Below are positions 17,825 to 26,466 of a stretch of DNA of 62,748 nucleotides, in pieces (position 1 is the first letter of the stretch; the number at the start of each line of letters is the position of its first letter). The position numbers were made by a program, and so were the translations under genes. Origin of the DNA: Desulfosporosinus sp. I2. Its GTDB lineage: Bacteria > Bacillota > Desulfitobacteriia > Desulfitobacteriales > Desulfitobacteriaceae. The notes beneath the pieces were generated by a model. That model was not told the DNA's origin, made no database searches, and saw only the letters and a program-made list of their open reading frames with translations. The stretch lies in NCBI RefSeq assembly GCF_000960765.1, contig NZ_JYNH01000012.1, positions 1 to 62,748 on the forward strand. Reading direction: 5' to 3'.

Positions 17825-18619
17825 TTAATAAATTACATCTAACCATATTTTTAAAGATGATAAAGCAATAATTAGTGTCATAATCCAGTACAGCAGTTTT
17901 ACCGGAGTTCGATGTGACACCCGTGAACCTAATTGTGCAGCTGGTACAGATCCTAACACCAATGCCGCCGCAACCAGCCAAAGCATCTGTCCACTGGCAA
18001 TCTTACCCACGGCACTTGTAAAGGCCGTCATTAAAACTATACCCAAAGTTGAACCAATGGTAATACGCATAGGTATTTTTAGAATATAAATACAAACTGG
18101 AACAAAGATAAAAGCCCCCGTCGCACCTATCATCCCCCCAATAAAACCGATTATTGTAGCTAATAAAGCCGCCAGTACACGATTAAACTGAACTTTATCG
18201 ACATTTAACTCTTCCTGACTTTGGTCAGTATCATGTTCTTTTTTGGGTATTAACATTAATAAAGTAGCTAAGGTAGAACTACCAGCAAAAATTGCTAACA
18301 AAAAATGTGCCTCGACATATTTTGAAAAGAGAGCTCCCAGAAAACCGGCAGTAGCAGCCGGGATACCCATAGCCAACAAAACGGGTATGCTGACTGCTCC
18401 CCTTTTTCGATGGGCTATAACACCGGATGTTGCACTGGCAAAGACCTGTATGGTACTGACGGCCGCTACACTTTTCATGTCCAAGGCTGGAAGATGGAGT
18501 AATGGGGGTACATAAAGCAGCAAAGGCACCATTAATATAGCCCCACCCAAACCCAATAAACCTGAGAAAAATCCGCCCGTCAATCCTAGTATTAGTAGTA
18601 CTAGCAAATAAATTAACAC
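17825..18619 (-). CDS. TauE/SafE family membrane exporter
   Basis: About 264 residues. GTG 18619 is preferred because AGAGGTG lies six nt upstream; GTG 18628 is the alternative. Eight or so membrane helices with the family repeats: GGFFSGLLGLGGAILMVPLL near the N-terminus and IGFIGGMIGATGAFIFVPV after the midpoint. A charged loop (PKKEHDTDQSQEELNVD) lies between the halves. Members export or import sulfite, sulfoacetate or other organosulfur anions. It lies downstream of the corrinoid operon and symporter on the same strand, so exporting an anionic product of that pathway is possible but unproven. Confidence 0.85.
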   Translation of the reverse strand: MLIYLLVLLILGLTGGFFSGLLGLGGAILMVPLLLYVPPLLHLPALDMKSVAAVSTIQVFASATSGVIAHRKRGAVSIPVLLAMGIPAATAGFLGALFSKYVEAHFLLAIFAGSSTLATLLMLIPKKEHDTDQSQEELNVDKVQFNRVLAALLATIIGFIGGMIGATGAFIFVPVCIYILKIPMRITIGSTLGIVLMTAFTSAVGKIASGQMLWLVAAALVLGSVPAAQLGSRVSHRTPVKLLYWIMTLIIALSSLKIWLDVIY

Positions 18620-18687
18620 GTTAAACACCTCTACTCTAATGATATTTTAATAGCTTCTTCTTGAAAAAACGTATAATAATTCTCAAG

Positions 18688-18720
18688 GAAAGGCTCTTAC
18701 AATAGTTGCAAGAGCCTTTC
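18688..18720. other. 11-bp inverted repeat upstream of the TauE gene
   Basis: GAAAGGCTCTT and AAGAGCCTTTC are separated by 11 nt. Neither strand has a good U tract after it, so it may be an operator or a weak terminator. Confidence 0.4.
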
Positions 18721-18772
18721 TAACCTATAAAAAGAACTTCGTCGATCTTTATATCTTTACATCAGTTGGTGA

Positions 18773-18868
18773 CTATTTAGCCCCGGCTAATTGCTTATTC
18801 TCAGTGACGTTTACAAAACTCATTAAGAACACCCAGATGGACACCACAGTAATAAATATGATCAGCCT
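18773..18868 (-). pseudogene. Short membrane-peptide frame downstream of the symporter
   Basis: A 31-codon open frame with no normal start encodes one hydrophobic helix (RLIIFITVVSIWVFLMSFVN) and a polar tail ending LAGAK. It could be a gene remnant or a small symporter-associated peptide starting at an internal GTG. Only the hydrophobic pattern and position support it. Confidence 0.25.
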
Positions 18869-19000
18869 TTATTAGAGGTGATGATGATCGAGCTTTGGCC
18901 GTAAAGTTTATTTATTAAACCTTCTTACGCTTGTTACGTTTTAGTAACTTTTGTTACCTTTTTACTCACTTGTTTATTGACTACTCTGCTGTTCATATGT

Positions 19001-19039
19001 ACATAAGCTGGCAACGTTTGAAGCATTGCCAGCTTATGT
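19001..19039. terminator. 14-bp perfect hairpin after the symporter gene
   Basis: ACATAAGCTGGCAA and TTGCCAGCTTATGT form a perfect stem with an 11-nt loop, starting 38 nt beyond the symporter stop. No U tract follows, so it may protect the mRNA end rather than terminate transcription alone. Confidence 0.55.
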
Positions 19040-19076
19040 GGCTTAAACCTAAAGGTCATATTCAACGTTTTAAGGC

Positions 19077-20711
19077 TTAAGCAACTTCTTTCCCGGTCGA
19101 TGTAACCTCTGATTTTTTAGGTACCACATAGATTATTACATTCACATAAATGGCAGCTACAATGAGGAAGAGGTTTAATCCGATCAACCCTTTCTGGAAG
19201 AGCCAGCTAAATTGGGTTAATGCTGTGAACCCCAGTAAAATCATGGCTGCCGTAGAGACAAGCCCTAAAGTCTTTCTGCCGGATGACTGATCAAATTTAA
19301 TTTTCCACTGTCCGGCATTGTCCACCATTGAAACTACCACCATCAATAAGATATTAAAGGTCATACCGATAAACACAGGATGAATATTAAAGAAAAACTT
19401 AACTGGGTCCCAACCACCTAGGGCGTACCAAGACAAACCAGAAATAAATCCTCCGAGCAGAGCAGCTATTGCTCCACGACGTGTTGCCAGAGGCCAAGCC
19501 AAGGCCACAACCACTGGAGCGAATGTCGACCCGTTCCGTAACGTCCATGCTAAAACATTCCACCAGGAAGCGTTTTCGCTACGCATTAGCCCTAATAAAA
19601 TCATCTCTAAGGTTAGCGCAACCAGTGCATACTTTGTGTACTTAACTTTGCGTTCATCACTTAAGGACGGGTTAATTGCACCCATTACGTCACGCCCAAG
19701 GCTTGTCGCACCAGAAAATTGGCAGGGGGCACCCCATCCCAACGCTGCGGCCCAAATTCCAAGGAAAAACACACCTACTAATGGAGCTGGTAATACTTGA
19801 GCCAAATATTGTGGTATAGCAATCATACCACGAGCTCCGCCTGGCACAACTGCAGCGGCTGACAAACCGAACAAAACACCGAAAACAACGAAGAAAATAT
19901 TTGCTCCAAAGGCCATTAATAAGCCTTTTCTTCCTTCCTCAGGAGTACGACAGGATAAGGCCATCTGAAATGCTGCTTGGGCTACAAACACATTGATCAA
20001 AAATGTAGCGAACCAAGCAATGATCACTTGCAACCCTGCATTTGTCGGGGAAAACATGGCAGGTTTAGCGGTTGCTAACAGGGCTAATCCGTCGAAACCA
20101 GGTTCTATAAAGAAGGCAATACACCCGACGATAAACATTGCTGCAAAAGCAAAACTATTTGCCGTTTGAGTAACAACAATTGACCACATCCCACCTGATT
20201 GCAGAAAAATCAGAAGCGTGATACTTGTAATCGCGATGGAAAAGGGAAGTGTTAACGAGGTAAATACGTGAAGAGCAGAAGCAAAAGCAAGGGCGGTTGC
20301 TACCGACCACATGGGAAAGGTAAAGGCTGTAATCGCACCGCTCACACCCAGTGCTAGGCGCCCGAATTTATCCCCTATTAATCCGGAAACAGTAACCATT
20401 TTCAGTCTACGGAGATTGACAATTAATAATAGCGCAATGATTAAGACATGAACCATTTCAGCCACGCCATACCAGGCCGCCGAAATACCCACTTTGTAGG
20501 ATAATTCTAAAACAGAAATAAACGAAGATCCAGAAAATAAACCCGTAATACATACGAAGACCATCCAAGGTTTAAAGCTGCGGCCTCCGACCCAAAAACT
20601 ATCACCACCCGCACCGGATTCGGCTTTCTTTTTGGCATATCTGCTTAGTACAATAAGGACAGCCGTATAGGTTAGCCACAATCCTACAATCCATGCTCCG
20701 AATGAATTCAT
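19077..20711 (-). CDS. Sodium:solute symporter (SSS family)
   Basis: 544 residues, ATG 20711 after GAAGGAGGAGCACTG. About 13 hydrophobic segments and the SSS/LeuT-fold signatures (FWVGGRSFKPWMVFVCITGL, FSGSSFISVLELSYKVGISA, AAALGWGAPCQFSGATSLGR). The family couples Na+ to uptake of sugars, amino acids, carboxylates or quaternary amines. It is the last gene in line after the corrinoid methyltransfer genes on the same strand, about 200 nt from the RACo-like gene, so it is the best candidate for uptake of the methylated substrate. The substrate cannot be read from sequence. Confidence 0.9.
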   Translation of the reverse strand: MNSFGAWIVGLWLTYTAVLIVLSRYAKKKAESGAGGDSFWVGGRSFKPWMVFVCITGLFSGSSFISVLELSYKVGISAAWYGVAEMVHVLIIALLLIVNLRRLKMVTVSGLIGDKFGRLALGVSGAITAFTFPMWSVATALAFASALHVFTSLTLPFSIAITSITLLIFLQSGGMWSIVVTQTANSFAFAAMFIVGCIAFFIEPGFDGLALLATAKPAMFSPTNAGLQVIIAWFATFLINVFVAQAAFQMALSCRTPEEGRKGLLMAFGANIFFVVFGVLFGLSAAAVVPGGARGMIAIPQYLAQVLPAPLVGVFFLGIWAAALGWGAPCQFSGATSLGRDVMGAINPSLSDERKVKYTKYALVALTLEMILLGLMRSENASWWNVLAWTLRNGSTFAPVVVALAWPLATRRGAIAALLGGFISGLSWYALGGWDPVKFFFNIHPVFIGMTFNILLMVVVSMVDNAGQWKIKFDQSSGRKTLGLVSTAAMILLGFTALTQFSWLFQKGLIGLNLFLIVAAIYVNVIIYVVPKKSEVTSTGKEVA

Positions 20712-20914
20712 CAGTGCTCCTCCTTCACATTAATAATACGTAATAAATCTCCTTGGGAATTATTCCGCTGTGGATGGGATTTGAAATGTCCCCGCTTGTC
20801 AAGACACAATTTTGAAAATTTAAGATAAACCTCGTTTCTCGCAATCGGGTACTGTATTCTCTTTAGGTGAGAGCCTTCACCTCCTTTCATTTTTACTTCC
20901 CTTGTTTTTTACCT

Positions 20915-22756
20915 CTATCCTTCACATTCACCGAAAAACATTGCATTTGTAAACTCTTCCGTAAAATCACTTCGATCCGAAAGCTCAATATATTTAATAT
21001 TTTTAACTACGGAATTCACGATCTCTTCGGTATCTGCACGCAATAGATTAATTTGTGCCCCGACATGTGCTGAATTACCTGCATATTCTACTTTGCTCAG
21101 AGATATAGTGGCCGGGATTAGACCCACTACCTGAGCATTCTTTTTATTAAGTACATTGCCAAAGGAACCTGCTAAGTTAAACAGCTCAATATCTTCAATC
21201 TTTATGCCCATTTCCTTGATCATAATTCGAATTCCGGCCAGTATGGCACCTTTAGCTAACTGGACTTGGCGAATATCCCTTTGTGTGAGACTTACTTTTT
21301 GAAATTCACTATTTTCAACTATGACAAATTCGTCACCATCGTCATTTTCTCGCAAACTTTCCGCCAAAGTATCCCCCACGATCGGGATTGCTTCCTCACG
21401 GGTTAATAGACGTCCGCTAAAATCGATAATTCCAATACTTAGCAACTCGGCAATTACATCCACTAAACCCGACCCGCATAAGCCCAATGCTGGAACCTCT
21501 CCGATAACATGATAGTGCAGCTTCCCATCTTCCAGCCAAACCCGATCGATTGCTCCCGTTTCCGCACGCATGCCGTAGCAAATGTTCGCTCCTTCAAAAG
21601 CTGGTCCTGCAGCAGCTGAACACGCATATAAAGAGCCTTGAGCCGCTAAGACAATTTCGGCATTGGTTCCAACATCTATTAAAACGCATGGAGCATCATA
21701 CTTATAAGCACCCGTAGCCAGTACTCCTGCCACAATATCAGCTCCTACATACCCTGCCACATTGGGTAAAAAGGCTACTTTGCCTCTGTCATTGATTTTG
21801 ATACCTAAATCTGTGGAATCAAAACTAAGTCCTGTATAAAGAGTTCCGACGAAGGGTGGTGTGGCAATATACCTAGAAGGAAGTCCAAGAAACAAGTGCT
21901 GCATAGTTGTATTTCCGACGACACTAAGTAAATAAATATCCGACCTATTTATACCCGCTTGTGATATTACTTCTTCGATTAAGACATTAACTTGATCGAT
22001 AATTAAGTTTTGTAATTTTTTCAAGTTATTGCCCGTTAGAGAAAAGTCGATACGAGAAAGCACATCGGCTCCATAGGTTCTCTGTGGATTGAACGCTGAT
22101 GCAGCTGTGATTTCTTGTCCATTAAACAGATCATGCAAACTACATATTACCGTTGTTGTTCCAATGTCTATAGCACAGCCATAACCTACAGTTGTTGTGT
22201 CTCCTGCTTCGACTGAAATCACTTTTCCTCTGTAAGTCACGACAGTAATTTCAAAGTTGTTTTTCCTCATTAATTCTGGAAGTTTCCTCAACAAGGTTAA
22301 GTCCAATTCTTGTTGAGGATCAAGTAACAGCTCTGCAACTCTATCCCAATCAGCCCGTTGATCTGTCATAGTTGGTGGGGGGACTTTAAGAAAGTGCTTA
22401 ATAATCGTTGGTTGAATTTCTATGACACTTTTGGGCCGTGATAACAAGGCTTTAATTAGCTTACCTGCTGATTGACCGGGCACTTCAATAACCATATCTT
22501 GTACAATAAGCGTTTGACATGCTAATCTCCAGCCTTGGTCCAACTTAGCAGCGATAATCTTTTCCTTTTCAACGATTGTCGGGATTCCCGAATAATCGTG
22601 GCAAAGGATTAAGCATTTACCACATGTTCCACGCCGTCCGCAAGGGGTGGGCTCAATGTCAACCCTCGCTAAGTCTGCTGCTTCAACCACACTGGTACCT
22701 GCTGGAACAAAAACTTCTAAGTTTTGAGGTAGAAATTTAATTTTAAAACTTTGCAC
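20915..22756 (-). CDS. Corrinoid-protein reductive activator (RACo/RamA-like, [2Fe-2S] + ASKHA)
   Basis: 613 residues from GTG 22756 with GGAGGTGCGAAA before it. Residues about 5-90 are a plant-type [2Fe-2S] domain (CGRRGTCGKCLILC plus a later Cys in LACQT). The rest is the DUF4445/ASKHA ATPase-like fold: YGCAIDIGTTTVICSLHDL, NPQRTYGADVLSRI, DVGTNAEIVLA, LCGSGLVDVIAELL. RACo proteins reduce inactive Co(II) corrinoid to Co(I) at the cost of ATP. It belongs with the corrinoid and methyltransferase genes upstream on the same strand, separated from the DUF1638 gene by 21 nt. Confidence 0.93.
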   Translation of the reverse strand: MQSFKIKFLPQNLEVFVPAGTSVVEAADLARVDIEPTPCGRRGTCGKCLILCHDYSGIPTIVEKEKIIAAKLDQGWRLACQTLIVQDMVIEVPGQSAGKLIKALLSRPKSVIEIQPTIIKHFLKVPPPTMTDQRADWDRVAELLLDPQQELDLTLLRKLPELMRKNNFEITVVTYRGKVISVEAGDTTTVGYGCAIDIGTTTVICSLHDLFNGQEITAASAFNPQRTYGADVLSRIDFSLTGNNLKKLQNLIIDQVNVLIEEVISQAGINRSDIYLLSVVGNTTMQHLFLGLPSRYIATPPFVGTLYTGLSFDSTDLGIKINDRGKVAFLPNVAGYVGADIVAGVLATGAYKYDAPCVLIDVGTNAEIVLAAQGSLYACSAAAGPAFEGANICYGMRAETGAIDRVWLEDGKLHYHVIGEVPALGLCGSGLVDVIAELLSIGIIDFSGRLLTREEAIPIVGDTLAESLRENDDGDEFVIVENSEFQKVSLTQRDIRQVQLAKGAILAGIRIMIKEMGIKIEDIELFNLAGSFGNVLNKKNAQVVGLIPATISLSKVEYAGNSAHVGAQINLLRADTEEIVNSVVKNIKYIELSDRSDFTEEFTNAMFFGECEG

Positions 22757-22777
22757 TTTCGCACCTCCAATGGGTAA

Positions 22778-23446
22778 TTAGGTTCCGCAGGTAAACATGC
22801 TACTTTGAATCGAGATACCTGGTTCAACAATTATCTTGGAGTTTGATTCTATATCCTCAAACAAGCTAGCCAACCAATCTATTGATCCCTCAACTTCTTC
22901 ATAGTTCAAGTCAAAGAACTCACTAATCTTTTGGACATAAACCTTGTCTGCAAGATAGCTGGCCATATCATTATTGATCAAAATAAACGTTTCATAGTTC
23001 TTAATCATTTCTTTGGTAGCCCAATAGGCTGTTTCATGATCAAATAACTCCAAACAACGTTGATATTCTTTCCATCCATCGCTCCCAAAGGCAATCCACC
23101 CCGAGCTGAGAAAATAACTTGTGGTTCTATTAATCTGACATTTACCGAAATGACGAAGACCAAGTAAAACAGATATGCAATCCTCACTATTGGGGATGAC
23201 AATTTTGCTCCGGCTGGACTTTAGGGCCGCAACACCATTGCCACACCAACCGTAACCTAAATAGATACAGTCTAGATCTCCTTGTTCATCAAGGAGATCT
23301 ATCTGCTTTTGCAATTCAACATTTAGTAGATCAGGGGTACGATGCAATTCTTGGGGTAAAAAGATACAGTTCTCTCTGGGTATTTTTAAACCCCTAAGGA
23401 ATTCTTCTTTAAAAACTTCACATGCAATGATTTTTACTTTTTGCAT
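22778..23446 (-). CDS. DUF1638 protein of a corrinoid methyltransfer operon
   Basis: About 222 residues from ATG 23446 (MQKVKIIACEVFKEEFL); an in-frame TTG at 23515 would add 23 residues but has poorer support. It has the DUF1638 pattern: N-terminal IIACEVF, LPQELHRTPDLL, IYLGYGWCGNGV, and IPNSEDCISVLLG. Cys and His in these motifs could bind a metal or cofactor. DUF1638 genes recur beside corrinoid methyltransferases in methanogens, acetogens and desulfitobacteria; the function is not established. Here it sits between the pterin methyltransferase and the RACo-like gene in a tight run. Confidence 0.85.
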   Translation of the reverse strand: MQKVKIIACEVFKEEFLRGLKIPRENCIFLPQELHRTPDLLNVELQKQIDLLDEQGDLDCIYLGYGWCGNGVAALKSSRSKIVIPNSEDCISVLLGLRHFGKCQINRTTSYFLSSGWIAFGSDGWKEYQRCLELFDHETAYWATKEMIKNYETFILINNDMASYLADKVYVQKISEFFDLNYEEVEGSIDWLASLFEDIESNSKIIVEPGISIQSSMFTCGT

Positions 23447-23524
23447 TTGACGTTCCGCTCTTTCTTTAGTAAGAAATATATAAATTTCATTAGGCTTTTT
23501 ACCCCAAGTGAGCAAGGTTTCTAG

Positions 23525-24385
23525 CTAGGCTTGTGGTTCAGAGTACTGTCGGTATTCTGCCAAGTAGTTCATAGACCACTCATCTCGTCCTAAGAGAAGA
23601 TCAGAGGTTTTAACCGTTCGCCGCATACCCTCTGCCGTCGGATCCATAATTATGCAGGTTAAACCAGCCCTTAAGGCCATAGCAATCATCGTTTTAGTGA
23701 TACTATTTCGATCTGGTAAACCAAATGAAACATTGCTAATTCCCAAAATAATATTAGTACCTAGTTCCTCTACGATCCTTTCAATGGTTTTCAGGGTAAT
23801 AGTGGCAGCATTATGGTCTGAACTCACAGTCATAGTCAAGCAATCGATTATAATATTGGAGCGTTCGATTCCTAGCTTTTCTGCACGTTCGACAATTTTC
23901 ATGGCGATCGCTAATCTTTTTTCAGGATCATTGGAAATACCAGTGTCATCCATGAGTAAACCAACAACCGCTGCCCCATATTCCTTAATCACAGGCAGAA
24001 CACTCTCAAGAGATTTTTCCTCACCCGTTACTGAGTTAACTAAGGCTTTCCCTTCATATACTTTTAGCGCTGCTGCCAGGGCAACCGGATTAGCCGAATC
24101 TATACACAGAGGTACATTAACGGTTTCAGACACTATTTTGATGACTTCCGGTAACATAGCAACCTCATCAATGCCCGCGACTCCTACATTTACGTCTAAC
24201 ATATCTGCGCCCTGCTCGACCTGAGCGATTGCCTCGCGTCTTACATAATCATAGTCTTTCGCCAAAAGCGCTTGACCAAATTTCTTTTTCCCTGTGGGAT
24301 TGATCCGTTCACCAATAATAACTGCAGGCAAATCCCTACCGATGGTGACTATTGTGTTCTTGCTGCGAACCTCGGTATGAAACAT
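23525..24385 (-). CDS. Tetrahydrofolate:corrinoid methyltransferase (pterin-binding)
   Basis: 286 residues, ATG 24385 after AAAGGAGGAAAAATA. Pterin-binding TIM barrel of the MtvA/AcsE/MtgA group: VIIGERINPTGKKKFGQAL, GADMLDVNVGVAG, PLCIDSANPVALAAAL, LVNSVTGEE, DCLTMTVSSD, LGISNVSFGLPDR. It should pass methyl from methyl-Co(III) corrinoid protein to tetrahydrofolate in the cytoplasm, delivering substrate methyl groups to the Wood-Ljungdahl or methyl-oxidation route. It directly follows the corrinoid protein gene (13 nt gap), which is strong context. AcsE itself is less likely because no acs genes are near. Confidence 0.93.
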   Translation of the reverse strand: MFHTEVRSKNTIVTIGRDLPAVIIGERINPTGKKKFGQALLAKDYDYVRREAIAQVEQGADMLDVNVGVAGIDEVAMLPEVIKIVSETVNVPLCIDSANPVALAAALKVYEGKALVNSVTGEEKSLESVLPVIKEYGAAVVGLLMDDTGISNDPEKRLAIAMKIVERAEKLGIERSNIIIDCLTMTVSSDHNAATITLKTIERIVEELGTNIILGISNVSFGLPDRNSITKTMIAMALRAGLTCIIMDPTAEGMRRTVKTSDLLLGRDEWSMNYLAEYRQYSEPQA

Positions 24386-24398
24386 TATTTTTCCTCCT

Positions 24399-25040
24399 TT
24401 AAGCTACGCCAATCAATTTCTTAGCTGCATCAACTGCTGCTGTAGCATCTTTACCGAACCCGTCACCGCCAATTTGCAGGACCCACTCTTCAGTTACTGG
24501 TGCTCCACCCACCATAATCTTAACTTGATCACGGAGACCGGCATCTATAATCGCTTTAATGGTCCCCTCAACATTAGGCAAAGTAGAAGTTATTAGGCTC
24601 GACATCGCTATAATATTTGGTTGATGTTCTTTGATTGCCTCGACAAACTTCCCCGGGTCAACGTTAACCCCTAAGTTTATTACTTCAAACCCTGCACCCT
24701 CAAACATCATAGCAACAAGGTTTTTGCCGATATCATGAAGGTCATCCTTGACTGTCCCTAGTACAATTTTACCTAATGCCACTGCCTTTGCTGCAGCTAA
24801 AATGGGCTTCAGTATATCTAGTCCCGCATGAGTGCATCGAGCGGAAATTAGTACTTCCGGTACGTAAATCTTATTTAACTTAAATTTCTCGCCAATAACA
24901 GCCATGCCAGCGATTAAGCCCTCACTTAAAATCACCTGTGGGTCGATTCCTTCATCTATTGCTTGTTGGCAAAACTCTTTAGTTTTTGCAGGCTTGTAAG
25001 TAATAATCGAATTTTTAATATCTTCTAATACGGACATCAT
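24399..25040 (-). CDS. Methyltransferase corrinoid protein (MtbC/MttC/MtvC-like)
   Basis: 213 residues, ATG 25040 after GAGGGGGAAGC. Residues about 1-90 are the helical cap (LIAGMAVIGEKFKLNKIYVP). The rest is a B12 fold with DLHDIGKNLVAMMFEGAGFE (lower-ligand DxHxxG), IIAMSSLITSTL and IMVGGAPVT. It carries the methyl group between the substrate methyltransferase and the THF methyltransferase. It lies between the two enzymes that should use it, so the assignment is secure; the methyl donor is unknown. Confidence 0.95.
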   Translation of the reverse strand: MMSVLEDIKNSIITYKPAKTKEFCQQAIDEGIDPQVILSEGLIAGMAVIGEKFKLNKIYVPEVLISARCTHAGLDILKPILAAAKAVALGKIVLGTVKDDLHDIGKNLVAMMFEGAGFEVINLGVNVDPGKFVEAIKEHQPNIIAMSSLITSTLPNVEGTIKAIIDAGLRDQVKIMVGGAPVTEEWVLQIGGDGFGKDATAAVDAAKKLIGVA

Positions 25041-25139
25041 GCTTCCCCCTCATTCAAAATATCTCTTAGTTGTGTGTACTTGATGTGAAAAACTAAACCA
25101 TCACTCGACTGCAAAGGGTGAGAACTCCTAATACAGAGA

Positions 25140-26195
25140 CTATTTCCCTTCGGCAATCTTTGCTGCACTGTAACTTTTTGCAGTATTTATCATAACGCGA
25201 ACATTTTCATCCGGTGTCCCATAATCAAGACCTACTGCATCAATGGAGAGCAATTCGTAAGGACCGCCAGTGTCGATGAGACGTTTGACATCTTGCTCAA
25301 TTTCTTCAGCTGTACATTGGAGCATACGGACAGGGCAAATCCTAGCATTTATAAAGACAGTAGGCATCAGTTCTCTCACCCGACGCAGGTCAGTCAAAGG
25401 CCCCACTTCAATAAATTGCATATTTTTGATTTTACTGTAGCCTTCTATTACATTATCAACAGATCCGCAATGGTGAATACCAAAAGGTTGTAACGCATTC
25501 GCAAGCTTCATTTCATATGGCAAAATAAATTCCTCATAGGATTCATTAGAGATTTGCGCTGTAGTACAATTCGGAGTAATATACATTTCTGGTGGAGCCA
25601 TAGGGGTAACGGATGATGCTAATGTACCAGTACGGCTTTTAACATAATTGGCTAATGGAATAATTGTTTCCAAGCAAAGATTCATTACCTTGTGTGCCAC
25701 ATCTGGATTCTCATAAAAATCCATGTACAGTTCATCACCGCGCAGTTTTAAGGCCAAGTTCTGAATACCACATGTATTAATATTTCCTGTAACCCGCCCG
25801 TATTTTTTCTCTAAATAATCCATTTGTCTGATGATTTCAGTCATGGGATGAGTGTTCAGTATATCGGGTACAACGAGATTATTTATTGTTTCTTCGGACA
25901 TGTTAGCCGGAATAGCCCACGGCAAAGCATCATCGAAGAACGTGGTTTCACACCCGAACAATTCAGGTACCAAAGCCATACCATAATCGACAAAAGGATT
26001 TGGTTGGGGATCAGGGTTTCCTAGCCCTAGATCTCCAAAGCGCTCATATAGTAACTTTTGTTGCTTCATTGCGACCTCAATGCGGTAGTCAGGGTCATAG
26101 TAGTACTGTTTACCGTAAGAAATACCATAATTCTTATGCCACCAGTTGGGATAAAAACCGACGCTAACCCGAATGTGCTCCATATTTTTGGTCAT
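25140..26195 (-). CDS. UroD-family substrate:corrinoid methyltransferase
   Basis: About 351 residues from ATG 26195, behind AAGGGAGC; TTG/ATG codons 24-27 nt upstream are alternatives. Uroporphyrinogen-decarboxylase fold of the MtaA/MtbA/O-demethylase group: CGIQNLALKLRGDELYMDFY, then the zinc-ligand-like GIHHCGSVDNVIEGY, and a Cys-containing RICPVRMLQCTAEE. True HemE is unlikely given the operon. It should transfer methyl from a substrate (methoxyaromatic, methylamine-like or other) to the corrinoid protein encoded next. First gene after a sigma-54 promoter, so expression is presumably induced by the substrate through the adjacent activator. Confidence 0.88.
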   Translation of the reverse strand: MTKNMEHIRVSVGFYPNWWHKNYGISYGKQYYYDPDYRIEVAMKQQKLLYERFGDLGLGNPDPQPNPFVDYGMALVPELFGCETTFFDDALPWAIPANMSEETINNLVVPDILNTHPMTEIIRQMDYLEKKYGRVTGNINTCGIQNLALKLRGDELYMDFYENPDVAHKVMNLCLETIIPLANYVKSRTGTLASSVTPMAPPEMYITPNCTTAQISNESYEEFILPYEMKLANALQPFGIHHCGSVDNVIEGYSKIKNMQFIEVGPLTDLRRVRELMPTVFINARICPVRMLQCTAEEIEQDVKRLIDTGGPYELLSIDAVGLDYGTPDENVRVMINTAKSYSAAKIAEGK

Positions 26196-26279
26196 GTTTA
26201 ATAAGCTCCCTTCTTTCATCAAATTTTCTTGAATCTAGCAATTAATTGGAAAAGCTTGAAGACCTATTCTTATTTTATA

Positions 26280-26297
26280 CGCAAAACTTATGCCAAT
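26280..26297 (-). promoter_or_regulatory. Sigma-54 (-24/-12) promoter of the methyltransfer operon
   Basis: Minus strand TTGGCATAAGTTTTGCG fits TGGCAC-N5-TTGCA with correct spacing of the invariant GG and GC. It lies about 85 nt before the UroD-type gene. Confidence 0.85.
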
Positions 26298-26334
26298 CCT
26301 TAAACATCTGATAAAAGGCACTTTTCTGAAAATT

Positions 26335-26376
26335 ATAAAGGATGAACGTAACATTTCTGTTCCATTCATCCTTTAT
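26335..26376. terminator. Hairpin between activator gene and sigma-54 promoter
   Basis: ATAAAGGATGAA and TTCATCCTTTAT form a 12-bp stem with an 18-nt loop that can pair further. It probably ends the activator transcript before the next promoter; T-rich sequence is moderate on both sides. Confidence 0.65.
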
Positions 26377-26418
26377 TTATTTTAAATGACATTAAGGATT
26401 CATCAAAAAACTCCTTTT

Positions 26419-26450
26419 TTCCAGTTGGAACGCCGAGGTTCCAACTGGAA
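26419..26450. promoter_or_regulatory. Enhancer-type inverted repeat (probable UAS)
   Basis: TTCCAGTTGGAAC and GTTCCAACTGGAA are perfect inverted copies 6 nt apart, and each half contains its own TTCCA-N2-TGGAA palindrome. They lie about 120-170 bp upstream of the -24/-12 promoter, the normal distance for a sigma-54 activator, and beside the activator gene's 3' end. Confidence 0.75.
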
Positions 26451-26466
26451 CTTCGCAGTGCCACTA

